Shown in pieces: positions 6,983-11,331 of a stretch of 11,331 bases of DNA; the stretch's first letter is position 1, and each line of letters begins with the position of its first letter. Source of the stretch: Caryophanales bacterium UBA6448. GTDB lineage: Bacteria > Bacillota_I > Bacilli_A > RF39 > UBA660. The notes beneath the pieces were generated by a model. That model saw only the letters and a list, made by a program, of their open reading frames with translations. It made no database searches and was not told where the DNA came from. Position numbers and translations under genes: made by a program. The DNA lies in contig DJOC01000049.1 of the NCBI GenBank assembly GCA_002439555.1, positions 1 through 11,331 on the forward strand, given 5' to 3'.

Positions 6983-7007
6983 ACTAGGATTTACCTAGTT
7001 TTATTTT
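6983..7007 (+). terminator. intrinsic terminator after the tandem repeats
   Basis: ACTAGG (6983-6988) pairs with CCTAGT (6994-6999) around ATTTA, followed by TTTTATTTT (6999-7007). It starts 3 nt after the last repeat and about 80 nt before sufC, so it would end a short transcript or act as an attenuator. Confidence 0.75.
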
Positions 7008-7055
7008 GTAAAATAAACTTTTATTAGTAACTTTTCCTTTTAATTATAGCAAAAA

Positions 7056-7064
7056 TGGTATAAA
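7056..7064 (+). promoter_or_regulatory. candidate extended -10 promoter of the suf operon
   Basis: TGGTATAAA (7056-7064) is an extended -10 element with no convincing -35 hexamer at the right distance. A start near 7071 would leave a 16-nt leader that includes the AGGTGAG ribosome-binding site (7073-7079). Without it, suf would depend on read-through from the repeat element. Confidence 0.45.
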
Positions 7065-7086
7065 ATATGTGTAGGTGAGAAAGTAT

Positions 7087-7839
7087 ATGTTTAAGATAAA
7101 TAATTTAAATGTTTCAGTTAATGATAAAAATATATTAAATGATTTAAATGTTGAATTACCGGATGGACAAATTCATGTTATTATGGGTAAAAATGGTATA
7201 GGAAAGTCTACCTTATGCAAAGTTATAATGAACTACCCCGGATATACAAAAAAAGGTAATATTGTTTTCAATAATAAAGATTTACTACAAATGAGTACTT
7301 ATGAAATTGCTAAAGAAGGTGTAATGCTTATTAGTCAAAATCCTCCGGCAATCGAAGGTGTAAGTAATGCAGAAGCTTTAAGAACTGCCTTAAAAGAAAG
7401 AAATGAAGGAACTTTAGATATCTTTAAATTTAATAAAGAGATGGAAGAAATATGCGATAAACTTGCTTTAGATAGAAGTTTTATTCATAAAGATATAAAT
7501 GTTGGCGCATCAGGTGGAGAAAGAAAGAAAATTGAACTTCTTCATATGGGTATTCTAAAACCTAAATTTATTATTTTAGATGAAATAGATTCAGGCCTTG
7601 ATGTTGATGCTTTAAAAGTTGTTTCTAATTTTATTAACGAATATTATAAGATATATCAACCTACAATACTTATTATTACACATCATACAAATATTATTAA
7701 ATATATCAAGCCTAATTATGTTCATATTTTAGATAATGGAAAAATTGTTAAAACTGGTGATTATCATTTAGCAGAAAATATTGAAAATATCGGTTTTAAT
7801 GAGGCTTTTACTATAAGTGAAGAAGGACAAGATGAATAA
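7087..7839 (+). CDS. sufC: SufC, ATPase of the SUF iron-sulfur cluster assembly complex
   Basis: The 250-residue protein is a cytoplasmic ABC-type ATPase that drives conformational change in the SufB/D scaffold. All motifs are present: Walker A GKNGIGKST (34-42), Q-loop SQNPPAIEGVSN, signature GASGGERKK (140-148), Walker B FIILDEIDSGLD (161-172), and the switch His in ITHHTN (199-200). The C-terminal stretch YIKPNYVHILDNGKIVKTGD is diagnostic of SufC among ABC ATPases. Length is normal for the family. The ATG at 7087 is preferred to the in-frame GTG at 7075, which lies within the AGGTGAG ribosome-binding site. It is first in the operon and overlaps the next gene by 8 nt. Confidence 0.96.
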   Translation: MFKINNLNVSVNDKNILNDLNVELPDGQIHVIMGKNGIGKSTLCKVIMNYPGYTKKGNIVFNNKDLLQMSTYEIAKEGVMLISQNPPAIEGVSNAEALRTALKERNEGTLDIFKFNKEMEEICDKLALDRSFIHKDINVGASGGERKKIELLHMGILKPKFIILDEIDSGLDVDALKVVSNFINEYYKIYQPTILIITHHTNIIKYIKPNYVHILDNGKIVKTGDYHLAENIENIGFNEAFTISEEGQDE

Positions 7840-8395
7840 TATATTAATGGATAATGTTATAAACATTGTTAATGAAAGTAAAAGTCTTGATTTAGAGGTT
7901 GAAAATAATTTAGTAGTTAATATATTTAATGAAAATGATACTAAAATGGATATTAATATTATCCAGCATAATAACTCTATACTAAAAATTAATTATTTAA
8001 GTATTAATAAAGAAGATAGTAATATTTCTATTAATGTTTTAATAAAGGGAAGTAATAATAAATGTGATATAAATTATCACGTTATATCAGAAAATGGTTA
8101 TAGTAAATCAAAAGTATGTGTGAAAGCAAATAAAAATACTTTTGGTAATGTTATAACTGAAAATTTAAAAGGTTTAAAAGAGGGTGGAAATATCTTAATT
8201 GAACCTATTCTTGAAACTGATACTAATGAAGTTGAGGCATCACATTTTGTAACAATTGGAACCTATGATGAAGAAAGTTTACTTTATTTAAATTCGCTTG
8301 GAATTATTGAAAATGATGCTAAAAAATTACTTAAAAAGAGTTTTATGTTAAGCTTATTTGATGATGATTTTAAAAAGGAGGTTAATTATGAATAG
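7832..8395 (+). CDS. sufD: minimal SufD-like SUF scaffold protein (about half length or less)
   Basis: At 187 residues this is under half the usual SufB or SufD (over 400). Residues about 20-130 are alternating strand-like segments, fitting part of the SufBD beta-helix core. The C-terminus is clearly SufBD: NEVEASHFVTIGTYDEESLLYL then a helical GIIENDAKKLLKKSFM tail. That tail normally binds SufC. H138 in ASH aligns with the SufD histidine implicated in cluster assembly (the CSHGATVG-type motif), so it is SufD-like and not SufB-like. It contains few cysteines. The ATG at 7832 has AGAAGGA (7821-7827) upstream and overlaps sufC by 8 nt. It also overlaps sufS by 8 nt. No frameshift or remnant of a missing N-terminal domain is seen, so it looks like a natural short form. 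Confidence 0.85.
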   Translation: MNNILMDNVINIVNESKSLDLEVENNLVVNIFNENDTKMDINIIQHNNSILKINYLSINKEDSNISINVLIKGSNNKCDINYHVISENGYSKSKVCVKANKNTFGNVITENLKGLKEGGNILIEPILETDTNEVEASHFVTIGTYDEESLLYLNSLGIIENDAKKLLKKSFMLSLFDDDFKKEVNYE

Positions 8396-9584
8396 AGATG
8401 ATTTTCCAATTTTAAAAAACGATATTATATATTTTGATAATGGTGCCACTACCTTAAAACCAAAATGTGTAATTGATAAAATAACAGATTATTATGAAAA
8501 TTATAGTGCTAATGCCCATAGGGGTGATTATGATATATCATTTAAAGTTGATATGGAGTATGAAAAATCTCGTGATTTAGTGAAAAATTTTATAAATGCT
8601 AAATATAATGAAGAAATTATTTTTACATCTGGAACAACTGAAAGTTTAAATATGATTGCTTCAGGATTTTTTGCTCCTTTAATCGAGGAAGGGGATGAAA
8701 TATTAATTACGACTTCTGAACACGCCTCAAATGTACTTCCTTGGTTTAGACTTGAAAATGAAAAAGGTGCTGTAGTAAAATTAATTGATTTAGACGAAAG
8801 TTTTCACGTTACTTTAGATAATGTTAAGAAAGCAGTTACACCTAGAACAAAGATCATTTCCCTTGCAATAGTTACAAATGTAATTGGTGATGTAAGACCG
8901 ATTAAAGAAATATGTGCGTTTGCTCACGAACTAGGCATTTTCGTAGTGGTCGATGGCGCTCAAAGCGTGCCTCATATGAAAGTTGATGTTTCCTCGCTTG
9001 ATTGTGATTTTTTAGCATTTTCTGCCCATAAAATGTTAGGACCGACTGGAGTAGGAGTTCTTTATGGTAAGAAAGAACTTTTAGAAAGTTTAAATCCTAT
9101 TAATTTAGGCGGTGGTATGAATGAATCATTTGATAATCCTAAAGAAATATATTTAAAAGATTTACCTTATCGTTTAGAGGCAGGAACACCAAATATTGCT
9201 GGAGTAATTGGTTTTGGGGCCGCAATAAATTATTTAAATAATATAGGTATGGACAAGATTTACGAAAGAGAAATGAAATTAAAAGATTATTTAATAGATA
9301 AAATGATAAAAATACCTTTTATTGATATTGTTAATATTGAATGTGATAGTGCAATTATTTCCTTTAATGTTGATGATATCTTTGCTCAAGATGTAGCATT
9401 TTATTTAAATAAATATAACATTTGTGTAAGAGCGGGTAACCACTGTGCAAAAATACTTAAAAATGCTACAAAAGTTAATAACACAATTAGAATTAGTTTA
9501 TATTTTTATAATACAGAAAAAGAAATTGATGAATTTATTGAACTTATTTCTAACAAAGATAAAATTTTAAAGGAGATGTTTTAA
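8388..9584 (+). CDS. sufS: SufS, PLP-dependent cysteine desulfurase
   Basis: The 398-residue cytoplasmic enzyme takes sulfur from L-cysteine, giving alanine and an enzyme persulfide for cluster assembly. It begins with the SufS-type DFPIL...YFDNGATTLKP segment. The sequence shows SEHASNVLPW with the substrate-side His, VVDGAQSVPH with the PLP Asp, and PLP lysine K215 in SAHKMLGPTG. TPNIAGVIGFG follows, and the catalytic Cys is C353 in RAGNHCAKIL. These place it in the group II (SufS/CsdA) class that works with SufU or SufE. The ATG at 8388 is chosen for AAGGAGG at 8375-8381, 6 nt away; an upstream in-frame start at 8358 lies within the previous gene and has no ribosome-binding site. Its stop shares one base with the sufU start (TAATG). 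Confidence 0.96.
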   Translation: MNRDDFPILKNDIIYFDNGATTLKPKCVIDKITDYYENYSANAHRGDYDISFKVDMEYEKSRDLVKNFINAKYNEEIIFTSGTTESLNMIASGFFAPLIEEGDEILITTSEHASNVLPWFRLENEKGAVVKLIDLDESFHVTLDNVKKAVTPRTKIISLAIVTNVIGDVRPIKEICAFAHELGIFVVVDGAQSVPHMKVDVSSLDCDFLAFSAHKMLGPTGVGVLYGKKELLESLNPINLGGGMNESFDNPKEIYLKDLPYRLEAGTPNIAGVIGFGAAINYLNNIGMDKIYEREMKLKDYLIDKMIKIPFIDIVNIECDSAIISFNVDDIFAQDVAFYLNKYNICVRAGNHCAKILKNATKVNNTIRISLYFYNTEKEIDEFIELISNKDKILKEMF

Positions 9585-10003
9585 TGGATGCAGAACTTAA
9601 AAGAGAAATAATTATGGAACATTACCAAAATCCACTTAATAGAGACAAAGTAGTTGGTGAAGGTTATGAAAAAGTAAATAGTGCCAATCAGTCTTGTATC
9701 GATAATATTGATCTATACATTTTAATAAAAGATAATATGATAAAAGATATTTGTTTTACTGGAGAGGCGTGTGCAATAAGCATTTCCTCAACATCAATAA
9801 TGATAAAAAACTTAATCGGAAAGACAGTTAATGAAGCAAAAGAATATATTAATAACTTTTTAAATATGGTAAATGAAAAAGAATATAGCAAAGATTTATT
9901 AAACGAAGGACTAGTTTATGAAGATATTTATAAACAATCATCAAGAAAAACTTGCGCATCCCTTCCATATCGTGGTATATTAGAGGTACTAGAAAAGTAT
10001 TAA
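9584..10003 (+). CDS. sufU: SufU, zinc-dependent sulfur transfer protein
   Basis: The 139-residue cytoplasmic protein accepts persulfide sulfur from SufS in Gram-positive SUF systems. Its fold is IscU-like, but the family has a zinc site made from three Cys and one Asp. All four ligands are present: C38 and D40 (SCID), C63 (GEACAIS) and C124 (RKTCASLPYRG). The spacing around C63 (18-21 extra residues before the last Cys relative to IscU) and the MEHYQNP start are SufU-like. It is translationally coupled to sufS through TAATG. In B. subtilis sufB would follow directly; here a different gene does. Confidence 0.94.
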   Translation: MDAELKREIIMEHYQNPLNRDKVVGEGYEKVNSANQSCIDNIDLYILIKDNMIKDICFTGEACAISISSTSIMIKNLIGKTVNEAKEYINNFLNMVNEKEYSKDLLNEGLVYEDIYKQSSRKTCASLPYRGILEVLEKY

Positions 10004-10026
10004 GAATAAAAGGATTGACTATTCTT
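10002..10026 (+). other. AT-rich inverted repeat between sufU and the ClpX-like gene
   Basis: AAGAATA (10002-10008) and TATTCTT (10020-10026) form a perfect 7-bp stem with an 11-nt loop. It overlaps the sufU stop. No T run follows, so it is not a normal intrinsic terminator. It may be a processing or stability hairpin in an intact operon transcript, or chance in AT-rich DNA. Confidence 0.4.
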
Positions 10027-10047
10027 GTGATAAGATAAGGATAGGGT

Positions 10048-11280
10048 ATGGAAAATAATTTACAAATTGGAGTAATTTTAAAGAAGAAAGATAACATATA
10101 TACTCCAGAAAAAACTATTTATGGTTATTTTAATGAAGAAGCCAAAAAATTTATTGACGTAGATAATAATGAGTATGATGTTATTTCTTCGAAAAAAGAT
10201 AATGCCGTAGCATTTGTTTTTGATGTTGAAGTTTTATTAAAACTTTATAATGTTGAAGAAGACAAACTACCAGATATATTTTTTGAGGATATAAGTAATT
10301 ATTTAATCATAGAAGATGATGATGATATAAAATATTTTTATAAAGGAGTATCTCCAGTAATTTTAGAGCCTAATGAATTTGCTAATCATTTTGTATCTTT
10401 AGTAAATGGTAAAAATGCAGATTATTTTAATTTAGATACAAGCAAAGAACTATGTATGGGTTTATATAATAAAGTATTTATGCAACCTGATGCTATTAAA
10501 AAGTTAGTGGTTGGTATTTCAACACATTACCTAGATACTGATGGTATTAAGAAAAGTAATATTATTATTGATGGTAAAAAGGGTTCATTTCAAAATGAAG
10601 TAGTTTCCGTTTTAAAGGATACTTTACCAGCACAAGTTTATTATGAAGACTTAAGTAATGAAAATTTTTCTTTTGATGCGCTATTCATGAGTTTAGCAAA
10701 TACTGGTAGTGAGTTAAATTCTACATTAATTTTAGATAATGCGGAAAGTTTATTATTTAATCCTAATAGTTATGTTTCTTCCTCAAGTGAAAACACTTTA
10801 AGAGATTTAATGATGGGAATTGATTATAAAATAATAACTGAAAATGGACTAATTAATTATCCAACAAAAGATATGCTTATAATTATTATGGGTGATTTTT
10901 CAAGAAAACCAAAATGTGGTTATTCTTCATATTTCGAAGGTATTCCCGAAAAACTTTCAAGTTTAACAAATTACAATATTAAATTGAATCCAATGAATAG
11001 AGATATGATTTTATTAAGATTATGTCATCCAGAAAATGGACTAATTCCTTATTATATTAACTTTTTTGCAGAACACGGAATTAGCCTTGAGGTAAGTAAT
11101 TCATTTATCGAAGAGATTTGTAATATGGCTTTAGAAAATGAAAACACTAATTTAGATAAAATAGTGTCAACCGTTTTCGAAGAGGCAATATTCGAAATAC
11201 TAACAAGCGATGAACAGTTTACTAATTTATCTGTTAACAAAAGAGTTCTAAAAAATAATAAAAATTATAATTTAAGATAA
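10048..11280 (+). CDS. ClpX-like AAA+ domain protein with degenerate ATPase motifs
   Basis: The 410-residue protein has an N-terminal part (about 1-135) I do not recognise, rich in strands and acidic residues. It is followed by a region laid out like the ClpX/HslU AAA+ module. QPDAIKKLVVGISTHYL (from Q146) matches the GQ..A...L..A.YNHY segment. IDGKKGS (174-180) sits where Walker A should be, LILDNAES (227-234) where Walker B should be, and LIIIMGDFS where sensor 1 should be. The C-terminal part (about 315-395) follows the ClpX small domain: L..P.NGLIPYY..FF...GISLEV. The P-loop lacks GxxGxGKT, the Walker B Glu is Asn (N231), and the GARGLR sensor-2 motif is missing. It therefore probably does not hydrolyse ATP. 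There is no zinc-binding domain. AAGGA (10037-10041) supports the start. It begins 44 nt after sufU, where sufB is expected. Confidence 0.72.
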   Translation: MENNLQIGVILKKKDNIYTPEKTIYGYFNEEAKKFIDVDNNEYDVISSKKDNAVAFVFDVEVLLKLYNVEEDKLPDIFFEDISNYLIIEDDDDIKYFYKGVSPVILEPNEFANHFVSLVNGKNADYFNLDTSKELCMGLYNKVFMQPDAIKKLVVGISTHYLDTDGIKKSNIIIDGKKGSFQNEVVSVLKDTLPAQVYYEDLSNENFSFDALFMSLANTGSELNSTLILDNAESLLFNPNSYVSSSSENTLRDLMMGIDYKIITENGLINYPTKDMLIIIMGDFSRKPKCGYSSYFEGIPEKLSSLTNYNIKLNPMNRDMILLRLCHPENGLIPYYINFFAEHGISLEVSNSFIEEICNMALENENTNLDKIVSTVFEEAIFEILTSDEQFTNLSVNKRVLKNNKNYNLR

Positions 11281-11307
11281 TGTGCTAATATGTACATTAT
11301 TTTTTTT
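11277..11307 (+). terminator. intrinsic terminator of the suf operon, overlapping the stop codon
   Basis: ATAATGTGC (11277-11285) pairs with GTACATTAT (11292-11300) with one G-T pair around a 6-nt loop. Eight T follow (11300-11307). The TAA stop codon of the ClpX-like gene (11278-11280) is inside the 5' arm, the same economy seen at the LCP gene. Confidence 0.9.
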
Positions 11308-11331
11308 GTATATTGACTAGAGGTAAAAAAA

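Larger units (their letters stand above)
6822..7007 (+). ncRNA. putative structured small RNA or suf leader with three tandem 35-nt repeats
   Basis: In 186 nt nearly every base belongs to a recognisable element. They run in order: promoter just upstream, a 28-nt stem-loop at the 5' end, an 18-nt stem-loop with a GCAA loop, three 35-nt repeats, and an intrinsic terminator. The repeats are much richer in G+C (15 of 35 in unit 1; 15 of its first 26) than the surrounding sequence, as is common for structured RNA in AT-rich genomes. No ordinary ORF covers it. It could be a free-standing small RNA, or a leader controlling the suf operon by attenuation. A separate -10-like element at 7056 favours the first. 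I do not recognise a known RNA family. Existence as an RNA is inferred from layout, not shown. Confidence 0.5.

Noticed and set aside
6822..7007. Known riboswitch class or T-box leader for suf
   Set aside because: I could not match the conserved core of any riboswitch I know, and there is no T-box TGGNACC-like motif or specifier stem. The regulatory-leader idea is kept only as an alternative to a free small RNA.
8358..8387. Longer SufS start at 8358
   Set aside because: It would add ten residues encoded inside the SufD-like gene and has no ribosome-binding site; ATG 8388 has AAGGAGG at ideal spacing.
7832..8395. SufD-like gene as a pseudogene or frameshifted full-length sufD
   Set aside because: It has a ribosome-binding site, tight coupling on both sides and an intact C-terminus. 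There is no space or leftover coding sequence for a lost N-terminal half.
10015..10036. Separate promoter for the ClpX-like gene (TTGACT at 10015-10020)
   Set aside because: The -35-like hexamer is good, but the only -10-like sequence (TAAGAT at 10031) is 10 nt away, and nothing suitable lies at 16-18 nt.
11313..11331. Promoter for a gene to the right (TTGACT at 11313-11318)
   Set aside because: The window ends before a -10 could be seen, so it cannot be supported.
1..11331. Mobile element or prophage
   Set aside because: No transposase, integrase, terminal inverted repeats or attachment-like duplication at the tRNA was seen, and the genes are housekeeping or envelope types.

Overview
The window is very AT-rich (roughly a quarter G+C) with short intergenic gaps and overlapping genes. 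It uses TGG for Trp and TGA as a stop (the gene ending at 2827 stops on TGA), so this is the standard bacterial code and not the Mycoplasma code. Lipoteichoic-acid-type polymerase, LCP, lytic transglycosylase, DUF1292 and a Bacillus-like suf gene order (C-D-S-U) point to a low-GC Bacillota organism with a Gram-positive type wall. An uncultured gut lineage of class Bacilli (RF39 or Erysipelotrichales-like) would fit, but the exact lineage is a guess.

Layout. (1) 5-79, minus: tRNA-Gly(GCC), diverging from the next operon. (2) 196-4683, plus: a three-gene cell-surface operon with an LtaS-type polyglycerolphosphate synthase, a one-pass membrane protein of unknown function, and an LCP transferase carrying a C-terminal PASTA-like domain. 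It ends in a terminator whose stem contains the LCP stop codon. (3) 4725-6730, minus: a convergent operon of a Lys-rich membrane protein, a DUF1292 (YrzB-like) protein and a membrane-anchored SLT transglycosylase, ending in its own terminator back to back with the previous one. (4) 6731-7086: a 356-bp intergenic region that is far from empty. It holds divergent promoters, two stem-loops, three tandem copies of a 35-bp GC-richer repeat and an intrinsic terminator. Together these look like a discrete small RNA of about 185 nt, or a leader, just ahead of suf. (5) 7087-11280, plus: a suf iron-sulfur operon, sufC, a very short sufD-like gene, sufS and sufU. It is followed, where Bacillus has sufB, by a ClpX-like AAA+ protein with decayed ATPase motifs. 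It ends in a strong terminator that again contains the stop codon.

How the parts work together. The first two blocks both act on the envelope: polymer synthesis, polymer attachment and peptidoglycan cleavage. In the last block SufS should release sulfur from cysteine and SufU accept it. SufC and the short SufD-like protein would be the scaffold ATPase complex. No full-length SufB is present here.

The most unusual items are the tandem-repeat RNA-like element (6822-7007), the minimal SUF scaffold, and the ATPase-dead ClpX-like protein beside it.
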